DNA from: Holothuria scabra
Taxonomy: Eukaryota > Echinodermata > Holothuroidea > Aspidochirotida > Holothuriidae
Assembly (NCBI GenBank): GCA_037179385.1
Contig: CM074180.1
Span: 27,819,455 to 27,883,454, forward strand
Length of the DNA: 64,000 nucleotides
Direction of reading: 5' to 3'
Position 1 is the stretch's first letter. Each line of letters starts with the position of its first letter. Of the stretch, positions 34,566 to 44,429 are shown in pieces. The notes beneath the pieces are model-generated. The model was not told where the DNA came from, made no database searches, and worked only from the letters and a program-made list of their open reading frames with translations. Made by a program: the position numbers and the translations under genes.

Positions 34566-36238
34566 TAATATAATTAATGTATGTTTTAAGGTGTTCAAGA
34601 CTAAAAATTCGAATGAACCCTTTGGCCTATAGTATACGTTGCTTCCAAACTGCGCTTTGCTTCTATGTGTTTTTTTTTTCAAAGTATGTATAAAATGTTT
34701 CATACTTTCGATTTTGTGGCTTTTTTAGAGCCAATTAAATACTACATGTGGAAGAATCCAATTCGAATAATTTCTTTCTAGATTTTAGCTAAGAAAAACG
34801 CCCTATTAATTTCAATTCTTTATGCTGTCTGAGCTCGATTCATGGGTGCAGGTGCATGACACAGTGAAGTAGCTAGATATTTTTCCAGATGGGAAAGCAC
34901 CCAAATTTTCCGAATGTTTTTCATGTGTGTACACCATTTCTCTGAGAAAGTAACTTGCGGCACGGGTAGCGCGCCTAAATTTTTGCCCTTTTCAAGTAAA
35001 TTTTTAAAATATGGAGCTTGTATATGAGAAAATTTTGGACTCATGAGGACTCTATACCTATAAAAGGAAATTTTAAAAGTTCGGGAATTGGTGAAGAATC
35101 TGTATTTCTTATTGGCAAGTCTAATATAGCACGGCGACCAAAGATCGTTGTTACTGCAAAATGTTATCTAAGACCTACAAATTGAGCCGGACTCTCCGAC
35201 GACACTGGTTTCAAGAGTCAAGAGCTTATATTGGAGAAACTTTGGACTTTAATGAAAGAAAATTCATGAAAATAGCATTGTAGTTGCAGATATCACTTGA
35301 TGATCTGGTGATTTTGTCATTTTCAGAGTTCGGAAATATTTACCAAACTGATCTATGAGCGAACACGACTGCATTGGTAACTGCGCAAATTGCTGTCGAA
35401 ATGAAGGCAAGCCAATATAAATTAAAGGTGTCTGAAAAGGTAGCGGCACTGAAAACACGTTTACATTTTATTTCCGAAATCTTCTAAAGTTTCCATGTTT
35501 TAGAATACGCTTACTGGATTATATCATTAACTTGAGTACTTCGTGTTACAGGAAAATGTATTTTTCCGTCAGGCTTGTATCAATAATTTCGCCCCATTTC
35601 TATGTATAAATCACGGGTTATGCAGGCGCGTATGTAGGACGGTTTTGGGGCTGGCAATCTGGCAATGGTTTAAACAGTTAAAAAGAACTTTGCTACCTTG
35701 TAATCCAGAGCCTACACAGTAACCGAAGATGAGGTAATACAAGATTTTATTTGTATTTTATATGTAGTCCTGCTAGTATTTTAAGTAGTCGCCCCCCCCC
35801 CCTCCCTGACAGAATAAAAACGTCTATCGGCGTCCTTTTTTAAGTTTTTAACACACTTTACTCTTGCACCATTTTTGGCAAAAGACATAATTTAATAGCG
35901 TTGTTTTAAGGCCCAGATAACAAAATGCTCAAACAGCCACCAGTAAGTGTACTATCTGCACTTAATTCTGATGAAAAGGGTCATCTTCTGTAATGTAGGG
36001 ATAGGTTTTGCCGAAAAGTATCTTTATACTTTATACGCACTAATGAATGTTGTCGCTGTGTTAAGATAATTGCGTGACTATAAGCTTGTAAAATACACAG
36101 ACTGACATAATTAACGCTCCCGACTAATAAAAGATGTTGCAAAGTGCGCTACAATAATTGTAGCGCAAATAGCCCTCTTGTTGTCAGGGACAATTGTCAA
36201 CATAGACAATAAAAAGAGTTTATAAAGATACCAAAATG
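34566..36238. other. Non-coding; possible diverged relative of the hAT element
   Basis: At about 34,862 CAGTGAAGTAGCTAGATA starts a stretch whose interior (35,150-35,260: AAGACCTAC, TCAAGAGCTTAT, GGAGAAAC) resembles 32,085-32,180 inside the hAT element. The right end is not clear. A C run lies near 35,790. A two-unit AGTATTTTAAGTAGTC repeat at 35,745-35,790 resembles the minisatellite at 38,016. Confidence 0.4.
36145..36167. repeat. Perfect palindrome TGCGCTACAA-TAA-TTGTAGCGCA
   Basis: A 10-bp perfect stem with a 3-nt centre. Similar in word content to the palindrome at 21,929-21,951. Confidence 0.6.
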
Positions 36239-36840
36239 CAGAGATGCCAACCTTAAGATAAAAAAAATCAGACTAACTCTCTTGAAAAATCAGATTTTTT
36301 AGTGAAAAGTCAGACTTTCCATATCATTGGCTACGGTATGCAACACATCCCTTTCTGTACCGCCATGCCCCCACTACTCCACCCTAAAATGATACAGAAG
36401 AATAAAAGTAGAAATAATAAAGTAGAACAGAAATATAAATATAAAAATGCACAACCTTTACTGGGTTGTGGTGTGGTGTATTTTGAGGCAGCCTTTTTAC
36501 TTTTCTCCAATACGTTCTCACTTAATTTCATTTTGTGGCACACAACATTTCTTGACTGAGTGAACACCTTCTGTGTCAAAATGTCAGAGAGAACATTGGT
36601 TGACAAGTTAGGCCTAAAGTCTGTTGCTTTTTTCCTAACTAGGCTAAAAAGCCTTTCATCCTCTGCATTGCTGTGTGCCAAAGATACGATTGCCAGCATG
36701 ATTTTTGGCAGATGGATGTACTTATTTTTGTCAGTTGTTCTGTTCTTGATGTTGGAGATAGCCACCCAAATATCGTCAGCACGTTGGTCCAAAGACCTAT
36801 TTTAAATAGCTTCCACAACATTTTTCAAAATCATTTGAAG
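36239..36840 (-). mobile_element. Truncated hAT transposon
   Basis: One terminus is visible: CAGAGATGCCAACC at 36,239, a tip common in hAT elements. The coding relic runs on the minus strand toward it. The opposite terminus is not found; an AAAAT microsatellite follows at 36,855. Probably an old, truncated autonomous element. Confidence 0.6.
36468..36805 (-). pseudogene. hAT transposase C-terminal (dimerisation) relic
   Basis: The minus strand reads LPKIMLAIVSLAHSNAEDER followed by LFSLVRKKATDFRPNLSTNV, which is the conserved C-terminal dimerisation motif of hAT transposases related to ZBED and KIAA1586-like proteins (the S-N-A-x-x-E-R-x-F-S block). An in-frame stop (TAA) sits just upstream near 36,804 and no DDE or BED domain is present, so only the tail of the gene remains. 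The frame continues past the domain to 36,331 as non-conserved sequence. Confidence 0.8.
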
Positions 36841-36854
36841 GAAACATTCAGGTT

Positions 36855-36883
36855 AAAATAAAATAAAATAAAATAAAATAAAA
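36855..36883. repeat. AAAAT microsatellite
   Basis: About five and a half copies of AAAAT in a row. Confidence 0.9.
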
Positions 36884-38015
36884 CTGTTATCATAGTGGTA
36901 ATGGTTTAAGAGTTTTAAAGAGCAGTTTCCATTTTGCTTTTTTTTTCAAGTGACCATTATCATGATCATTAATGGCTATTTCCGACACTAGATGAAAATG
37001 CTTATTTCTGTACTTCCGTGGTCTCAAAAGCCAGAAAATTGCATCAAATAAGTTTAAGTTTAGGCTACTCTTATTTATTATGAATTCGGTATCTAGAGAG
37101 CCAAGCAGACCTCTTGTTTTGGCTATTTCTTTAAATGTACTGAACTAATGGCTATTTCAGAGTGGTCACATGATGTAAATTACGTCAATTAATGTTTCTT
37201 CGGGTATTTATCTTGATTTCCAGACGCCGAAAATGTACCCCTAACGGTGAATAATCTCCATAGCTTTTTCCCTCTGTAAGATTGCTTGCTATTTAGCTCT
37301 ATATAAGGTTTAATCTCTATCTTCACAAAGTAGCCCATTATTACATTAAAATCTTAAATAGAGACCTGGCCATAACACTCAAAATATAATGACTGCCTTC
37401 ATACTAGAATGTGAAAGAGAGGGATAGAAACATGCGCGTCCGCAGGTAGGGGCAAGGGGCGAACTTGCCCAGTTGCCCTCCCCTGGAAAATAAAAAACCT
37501 GAAAAGAACGAAGGAAACATAAAGAAAAGACGAAGAGAAATTAACATCAATATTTCTTAACAGTTCACCCAGTGTTTTCTCTATTTATATGCGGTAGAAT
37601 AGGCTTAAGAAATGTCATTTTCATCGATCTGAGAGGCATTTTGGGACAAAATTTTCTTGCGCTCCGCGCTAACTCATGGTGGCGGGGAGGTTTTCCTCCT
37701 AAAAGAATTTAACCCGCCCCGGTTTTTTCTGCAGAGGCCTATGGATAAAAAATTTAAACATGTTTCAATAGAAAAACTTGCGGAGGAGAAATGTCAAAGT
37801 AGTCTTCTACCAGGTGCGGAAAATCAAATGAAAAGTCTGAAAAGCCATTGTTTCGATCGTGCTGAGGCTCAGGGTATTTACTCTTTCGAAGCGCCCCTGC
37901 AGACCATTTTCGCCCCTCTGACCGAAATCCCTAGCTGCGCCACTGCTGCTAGTGTTTTATATGAACACAGTTTTACGCCCCAGTTTCCAACCAATTGGTT
38001 CAAGTCGAGTCGTCC
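36884..38015. other. Non-coding; decayed repeat ends
   Basis: Contains a CGCTCCGCGCTAACTCATGG fragment at about 37,660 (related to 43,745), a hAT-type right tip CTAGCTGCGCCACTG ending at 37,945, and a SINE body fragment at about 37,980-38,010 (minus orientation). The 155-codon frame 37,657-38,124 is a mosaic of these and is not a gene. Confidence 0.45.
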
Positions 38016-38220
38016 TAGTATTTTATTTAGTCTTTCTAGTATTTTATGTAATCTTACTAGCATTTTATGTATTCCTACCAGTATTTTATGTATTTCTACT
38101 TTTATTTTATGTAGTCCCTTTTAGTATTTAAGTAGTCCTACTAGCATTTTATGTAGGCCTACTTATATTTTATGTAATCCCTTCTAGTATTTAATGTAGT
38201 CCTACTGGTGTTTGTAGGCC
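38016..38220. repeat. Minisatellite, about 19-20-bp unit
   Basis: About ten diverged copies of a unit like TAGTATTTTATGTAGTCCTA. Two similar units occur at 35,745-35,790. Confidence 0.85.
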
Positions 38221-38786
38221 TATCTGTGGTCGCAGTAAACATCTCTATTGTGATGTTGCATTTGTGAATACAGTTGCAAGTTAACGCATTTAACCTGAAT
38301 GAAATGAAGACTTGAACAGACTATATGGTTTTTCAGCCGTTCCTCTAGCGTCGCGTTAGTCTTCCACTCTACCCCTATTTCCAGTCAAATCATGGAACCA
38401 AAGACTCACTACGAGACTTTCTTCTCCGCTTCTGAAGAACATTTAGTCATACGCAAACACCGAAATGTGAACATTGTAGCTTACAATACTTTTTAAATTT
38501 TGTAGTTTTGAATAGCGCTGTATAATTTAAAAACTGGTAGAATACGAAATCGTCATGCTTCTCGTTACGTCTATCAGAAAAGTGAAGTAAAGCCAGAGAA
38601 ATCGCTTGCCTTATAGAAGTATATGCCGACAACAATGAACCAAAACTTGTGCGTGATTACCATGCGTGTGGAGCTAACTCGGAGCAAACTCAATATCAAT
38701 GCTTTTAAAGGTGACACTAACATATAATGAAAATCATATGAAGCATTTAATCATTTGATTAATTTGCAGTTATTTATTACTCAGGG
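38221..38786. other. No recognisable feature
   Basis: AT-rich non-coding sequence; the 62-codon frame at 38,447-38,635 is unrecognised. Confidence 0.4.
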
Positions 38787-39010
38787 TCTCTTTCACGGAC
38801 TTCCTATATACATAAACAGGGCATGTAACGTGCACGTCCTATCCGTAGATTGTAGCCACCGACTGGGACAAAAAAGGCGCACCAAGATGGGCGCCGTGAA
38901 GCTGTAATTTGCATGATTTGACGAAAACTGTGTAATATTTTACACAAAAATTAAACTTGGAAGGAAAAAAATATCATATTCTTGCAATATGGGTAGTGAT
39001 TTCGACCTAA
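38787..39010 (+). mobile_element. Second copy of the palindromic MITE, without the LINE
   Basis: GGACTTCCTATATACATAAA, GGGCATGTAACGTGCACGTC, GGCGCACCAAGATGG and ATTTGACGAAAACTGTGTAA match the arms and interior at 22,540-22,682 and 24,000-24,080 in order and without interruption. It acts as an empty-site reference for the LINE insertion. The right arm is not visible. Confidence 0.75.
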
Positions 39011-40096
39011 CCGTGCATTATTTCGAAAATATTTCCAGTTAACATAAAGTTAACACAAACAGTTTTAGTAAAGAAGGTTTTGAAAGTTCGAATTTTCTGG
39101 AAGAAAATCTTAAAAACAGGGGTTTCTTTAAAGATATTATGATCTTTATTGGAGAAAATTGTCCTTTTTATGACAGTATGAGCAAAATCAAGCACGTTGT
39201 CAGGGTGACTACGACCTGGTGTGATAACATGCCGTGTGTTATTCTAATGATTAAAGCTCCTGACGAAATTGAGAAATTTTCCCTGACTGGGGACTTCGTC
39301 CTGTTGTCGACATTCCTGTCTAGTATGACCTTAAAATAAGTTGTTTCAACACTGTCACTGATTGACTTATTTTACACCGTTATACGGGCATGCTTGTGCA
39401 GTGACTTATACACGTAACCGCATAACACGGACTCCTAAAGCAATCGTATAAATTTTAAAAATAATATAAAAAAAATAACTAAATGAAACTTAAAAGCGTG
39501 CAGAGAAAAAGAACTGTCAAAATTGACAGCATTTGTTTGTACTTTTGATAGTTTCTTATTTTTTTTTCTTTGTAAAATTGTGCAGAGGATTTTTTGTAAT
39601 TTAGACTCAATAATATTTATAAGTTACTATTTCCGAGCTATTACTATTTCCGAGGATCTATTTCCGAGCTAATGTGTTATTCCATCTACTAGTAACTTTA
39701 CATATAGACCATACGGTACCACTGTTAATCTCTAGATATTATATTTAATGCCAATAGTTCACCTACTCTCCAGTAAATATTGAAAGTAAACTTCTTGTAA
39801 AAGAATCCATTCTTAAAGAGCCTGTGAAATACGGTGTCAAAGGCGACACATATTATGGCTGAAATATATAAGAAACACAAAATAAACAAATTTTGCCGAT
39901 CAATACCCGTGTACGTGGGTCCCAGGGACTTTTTCACAGGTAGAACCCCTTCCTCAAACACCACTGAGTTGAAATACCCAAAGCTAAAATCGACTGCACA
40001 ATGACGTCATCTCAGAAACGCTCAGGCCAACGCTAGAATTCTTCGTCTCATAATCACATTGACTACGTACGCGTTACTACCTGCAGACAACAGAAG
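39011..40096. other. No recognisable gene
   Basis: AT-rich. The frame at 39,139-39,339 is unrecognised. Upstream flank of the P2X7-like exon, whose promoter or upstream exons I could not identify. Confidence 0.4.
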
Positions 40097-40326
40097 ATGG
40101 CATCTCCCAATTTGTAAGATTCTGAAGATATCGACTTCAATTTATCCGGATCTTCTTCAAGTTTCGATGAAGAAGAATTTCTTCAGTACGAGAACGTACA
40201 AGAAAGGGGAGATGACGAGCCCGTGCAAGGAATTCTACCAGTAATTCCGAAATTCATGTTCCAGGGTACACAATTTTTAGGCAAGATAGGATTGATACTG
40301 TTGGAGGTAGAGGTGGGGGGGGGGGG

Positions 40327-40977
40327 GTGCATTATGTCAGGGATAGTCTGAACTGTGTTGATGTCACTGACAAGTTTTCAGGTGGGTTTTCAAACTGCTT
40401 GTGGTGTGAACTAAGCTTCGGTGTTGGGAATAGTACTCACTTAGTTATTGGTATTATCTATCGTTCACCAAATTCGTGTGCGGATAATAATCAAAGGTTG
40501 TTTGATAGCTTTAGAAAGTTCTCTTCCAAAAGGGCAGTGGTATTGGGGGATTTTAATTTCCCTGATATTGATTGGCATTCTCACTTAAGTGGATCACATG
40601 GAAGGGATTTCCTTGAGGTGGTGTCTGATGGGTTTTTCACCCAGCATGTTCTCTTTCCTACTCGTGGGGCTAATTGTCTGGACTTAGTGTTTAGCACAGA
40701 GGATAATATGGTTAGGAATGTTGTCACTTCTGGCAAAATAGGGTCTAGCGACCATGACCTATTAAGCTTTGACCTTTGTTATAGCAGTAAACCCAACTGT
40801 AGTGGTAAGTTTGTTCTGGATTTCAGTAAGGCTGATTTTAAACGGATTAAAGAGCACCTTTCCATTGATTGGTCTGCTCAGTTGTCTCACTTAGGTCCTG
40901 AAGACGCTTGGAAAGTTTTTCGTGATGTTGTTTTGGAGACTTCAAGTTTATGTATTCCACTCAACAGCTTCTCGTAA
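40327..40977 (+). pseudogene. CR1 endonuclease domain (3' part)
   Basis: Exonuclease-endonuclease-phosphatase fold: IIYRSPN, then the catalytic GDFNFPDIDW (residues 74-83) and SDHD near residue 144. It nicks target DNA for target-primed reverse transcription in intact elements. The first part lies in another frame across the G run (EIHVPGYTIFRQDRIDTVGG), a slippage-type frameshift. The frame is lost again near 40,950. Confidence 0.85.
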
Positions 40978-41104
40978 TCATAGGCCAGCATGGATTTCTA
41001 GGGAGGTCCTCAGAGCAGCTAGGAAGAAGCGTAAATGTTGGCGTCACTATAGGGATAGTAGAAGTTCTTCAGACTATGTGCTTTATAAGAATTAGGAATG
41101 TCTT

Positions 41105-42604
41105 GTGAAGGATTTGGTTAGAGATACTAAGGCCAATTTTGAGAGGAAGTTAGCAAAGGAGGTTAAGGTAAATCCTAAGTCATTTCATGCCTATGTTAGA
41201 TCTAAGCAGAAAGTTAAAGAGGGTGTTGGGGATCTGGAAGGCATTAGGGGTACTTTAGTCAGTGACCACCGAGATATGGCAAATTTGTTGAATGATTATT
41301 TTGTTTCTGTTTTTACCAAGGAGTCTCCTCTAGTGGGAATTGGTGGTGACTCCAGCAGTTCAATTCACATGGATGATGTTGTTTTCTCTGAGGAACTGGT
41401 ACGTATTAAACTTAGGAGTTTAAAGGCTAGCAAATACCCTGGGCCGGACGGGATCCATCCTGCCATTTTGCATGATTGTTCTGATATTTTGTCCGTTCCT
41501 CTGTGTATTATTTTTCAGAAATGTCTGGACTCCGGCTTTGTTCCTGCCGACTGGAAGATTGCGAATGTAACCCCTATTTTCAAGAAAGGGAGTCGGAGCC
41601 TTCCTTGTAACTGCATGGCTGTTAGTTTAACCAGTGTTGTATGTAAAGTCATGGAGTCTGTGGTTAAGGATTGTATGCTTAAGTATCTTTTAGACAATGG
41701 TTTACTGCTTCTGTCTCAGCATGGGTTCCTGCCTAGTAATAGGTCTTGCGTCTCTAATTTGCTTAGCTTTCTTGAAGATGTCTCTTTGTCTCTTGATTCG
41801 GGTCATTGTGTTGATGTCATTTACCTTGATTTTCAAAAGGCATTTGACAAAGTCCCATTAGGGAGACTTATGGTAAAATTTCATCAGTTAGGCATCCAGG
41901 GGAGATGTGCGGACTGGATCAAATCTTGGCTTTTTGGTACTAGATCCCAGAGGGTTGTTGTAAATGGTAATTTCTCCTCTTGGAATGATGTCACAAGTGG
42001 AGTACCACAAGGTTCTGTTCTGGGCCCAACTCTTTTTCTAGTTTTTATAAAAAATGATATTGATTGCTCTCTCTCATCTTGTATTAGTAAGTTTGCTGAT
42101 GACACTAAGCTCTATAGGAATGTTAATGACGGAAATGATGCTTCTCTGTTGCAAAGGGACTTAGATTGGTCTCAGACTTGGCAAATGTCTTTTAATGCTG
42201 ATAAATGCAAAGTTCTTCACTTTGGATCCAAGAATTTGGGTCATAAGTATACCATGGCTGGTAGTGTTCTAGGTAATGTGACTTCTGAAAAAGACTTGGG
42301 TGTTGTCATATCAAATGATTTGAAGCCTTCCAGGCAGTGCGCAGCAGCTGCTGCTAGGGCTAATAGGGTGCTTGGTTTAATCAAGAGGAATTTCAGTAAT
42401 TTCAGTAAAGGTATTGTGCTAAATCTTTATAAGCAGTTGGTTAGGCCACATCTTGATTATGCTGTGCAGGCATGGAACCCTTTTTATGAAAAGGACAAGT
42501 TTATTTTAGAGCAGGTTCAGAGGAGGGCCACACGGCTTATTCACAATGTGCGTAATCTCCCTTATCACGATAGGCTCAATTGTCTAGGAGTTAAGAAGGA
42601 TTAG
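41105..42604 (+). pseudogene. CR1 reverse transcriptase
   Basis: A 499-codon frame without internal stops. Motifs in order: YPGPDGIHPAIL (about residue 112), VIYLDFQKAFDKVP (motif A aspartates), SGVPQGSVLGPTLF (motif B), FADD at residues 330-333 (motif C; FADD is normal in CR1), then the KDLGVVI and PHLDYAVQAWNP blocks of the thumb and C-terminal region. The upstream frame carries a TAG at about 41,093 and the tail is frameshifted at 42,605, so the copy is dead though fairly young. Confidence 0.9.
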
Positions 42605-42611
42605 GGGGGAT

Positions 42612-42875
42612 ATGCTGCAGGTTTTCAAGTTCCTTTCTGGTTATGATTCTTTGTCTAACTGTAACTACTTAGAGATTTGTGCTGATCCCCGTGTTCGTGG
42701 CCATAATAAGAAGCTGGTAAAATGTTTCTCTAGACTTGACATCAGAAAGTTCAGTTTCTCTCATAGGGTTGTCAATGAGTGGAACGGTCTCCCTGAGTGG
42801 GTTGTTAATTCCACTTCAGTTAACTGCTTCAAGATTAACATTGACAAGTATTACCGTGACAGTGGCAGGATATGA
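42612..42875 (+). pseudogene. CR1 ORF2 C-terminal tail, shifted frame
   Basis: Reads MLQVFKFLSGYDSL and ends KYYRDSGRI, continuing the reverse transcriptase protein after a frameshift at a G-rich stretch (about 42,604). In intact CR1 elements the equivalent RRxRGDMxQxFK motif is contiguous. Confidence 0.75.
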
Positions 42876-43433
42876 TTGTATTGGGTTTGTTTGGTCCTTG
42901 TTTGGATTAGGTGTTGGTTTGGGTCTGTTCTATAGGGCATCTTAAGGGGTTTTTACCCTCCTTTGCCCTTAAACTTGTTGTGTTATGTTATATCAATTTG
43001 AGCCCTTGGCTGAAGAAGCAGAACCGGTTGTACGTGATCCTGCACACGAGGATGGCGGAGAGTTTGCTGCTAGAGCAGCCCGGCGAGATAATGTAGCCTG
43101 GTAAGGTTTTGCACCGGATAACTGGTCGCTCTTTTACTGTTTACATTATCAGAAGAACGACTTATACGCGTATTATTGCAATGAAAAATCCCGACGTATA
43201 ACAGACTGACCGACAGTTGAAACGTTACTTCTCAGTTTGGAATCATACTGACATCGTTTTTACTGTACGTTTCAGAAGTCAGTGGTTTCAGGGGTCAAAG
43301 TAGCTCTTTACTCTCTGATCACTTTGCGAACATGTTTTGAAGTTAACATTTTATTTCAAACGACAAAAGAAGATAATGACTCGTTAGATTATTCGTATAG
43401 GTCTGGAAAATGCTATTTCCGGCCATCTCCCAG

Positions 43434-43714
43434 GTAGCATTCCCATGTGGGCCCCATATACGTCAAACCATATGGGTCCCATATTATTTTGCACCCAAGA
43501 CCCATATGGGGCCCATATGGGCCAGCCCAGTATGCCCTTATGCCCATATGGGATAGTACTGGGGCCCATATGGGGCAATTGCCCAAATGGGTCCCAGCAC
43601 TATCCCATATGCATCATATGGGTTTCCTGGGCTGGCCCATATGGGTCTTGGGTGCAAAAGGTATATGGGCCCCATATGTTTGTCGATATGGGGCCCATAT
43701 GGGAATGCTAGCAG
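43434..43714. mobile_element. Palindromic element built of CATATGGG iterations
   Basis: The left half starts TAGCATTCCCATGTGGGCCC and the right half is its inverted copy, ending GGGCCCATATGGGAATGCTA. Internal landmarks are mirrored: TTTGCACCCAAGACCCATAT against ATATGGGTCTTGGGTGCAAA, and TGGGCCAGCCCAG against CTGGGCTGGCCCA. CCATATGG-type words recur more than ten times. The open frames on both strands here are mirror translations, not genes. Confidence 0.85.
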
Positions 43715-44429
43715 GGCTGCGGGGTCTGATTTTTCGAAATTTTCTCTACGCTCCGGGCCAACCAATGGTGGCGCTCCGCTTTGTTAATGTTTATGGCAGA
43801 ATAACGTATTGTGACCAAGAAAAACAGCAAATTAAATTGCTCCCTTTCGCTTTTATACCGATCGATGCTTTTCTATTTTGACTGCTAAAAGTATGCAATT
43901 TAATGATAAGTTTTTCTTCGTAAGGCAGCGCACATGGCATAAGAATGCACGTAAAGACACAAAAGGTTCAGTTTTATCAACATGAACCAACACAATTCAA
44001 CTTTTAACACTGTTCCTGTCAAAGTCAAAAATCTTGCACCATTTTTTGCACCTAGGCTCCTTGAAAACGCCAAAAAATTTCAAAAGGGAGGGGGTGTCCC
44101 CCTCCTCTTAGACCCGTCCCTCCCCCAGACTGGCGATCAATCAACATACTGCATGCCCTTTCAGAGAAATCCTGCGGACGCCAATGCGTTGGGACATACG
44201 AATAAACCAGATGTTGTTGACCAATATAAATATACTAAGTTGTTATTTCTCATTGCTCAATGTTACTCTTCAAGATTTAATACAGGTAACATTTTAAAAT
44301 GACATGGTTATGTTGTTATACTTGTAAATTTGCATATTTTATATGAAATACATACCCATTGACCGGGAAAAGTTTTGGGGAAATTTCATACCTTTGCCCC
44401 CTCTTGAAAATATCCTAGCTACGCCACTG
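43715..44429. mobile_element. Decayed hAT-type repeat
   Basis: The right end CCTAGCTACGCCACTG (to 44,429) and the interior from 44,165 match the right part of the element at 27,854-28,811 (ACCAGATGTTGTTGACCA, TGACCGGGAAAAGTTTTGGG). The left side includes the TACGCTCCGGGCCAACC fragment. The left terminus and target duplication are not clear. The frame 43,982-44,302 is repeat-derived. Confidence 0.65.

Larger units (their letters stand above)
40241..42990 (+). mobile_element. CR1-like LINE inserted in the P2X7-like exon
   Basis: Carries the 3' two thirds of a CR1-type second ORF: an AP-type endonuclease part, reverse transcriptase and C-terminal part, followed by a roughly 115-bp 3' tail. It begins within the endonuclease region (in the reading SNSEIHVPGYTIFRQDRIDT), so it is 5' truncated, as is usual. 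Frame breaks occur at the 13-nt G run near 40,315, near 40,950, at a TAG near 41,093 and at a G run near 42,605. The insertion point is defined by the flanking exon halves; no clear target duplication is seen. Confidence 0.9.
40097..43100 (+). pseudogene. P2X7-C-domain-like exon broken by a stop and a CR1 insertion
   Basis: Before the LINE, 40,097-40,240 reads ATG, then MASPNL, an in-frame TAA (40,115), then DSEDIDFNLSGSSSSFDEEE and on to DDEPVQGILP. After the LINE, 42,991-43,100 continues in the same sense with YQFEPLAEEAEPVVRDPAHE and GGEFAARAARRDNVA, ending at a splice donor (TG then GTAAGG). The acidic lead-in, L-P-Y-x-F-E-P and the R-x-x-N-x-(W) end match the entry of the cysteine-rich domain shared by the P2X7 receptor tail and many invertebrate P2X7-like proteins, in which a W-C-x-C-G-x-C stretch follows in the next exon. 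The stop plus a 2.75-kb insertion make it a probable pseudogene. Confidence 0.65.

Noticed and set aside
34414..34703. 72- and 88-codon frames on opposite strands with Gly/Pro/Arg-rich middles
   Set aside because: They read through the G-run terminus of the hAT element.
37657..38124. 155-codon plus-strand frame
   Set aside because: Mosaic of a repeat fragment, a SINE piece and the 20-bp minisatellite (the ILC-repeating end). No domain, no splice support.
43445..43881. Overlapping frames of 60-144 codons on both strands
   Set aside because: They are translations of the CATATGGG palindrome; the same residues (WAPYG, MGPIW) appear on both strands because the DNA is mirror-symmetric.
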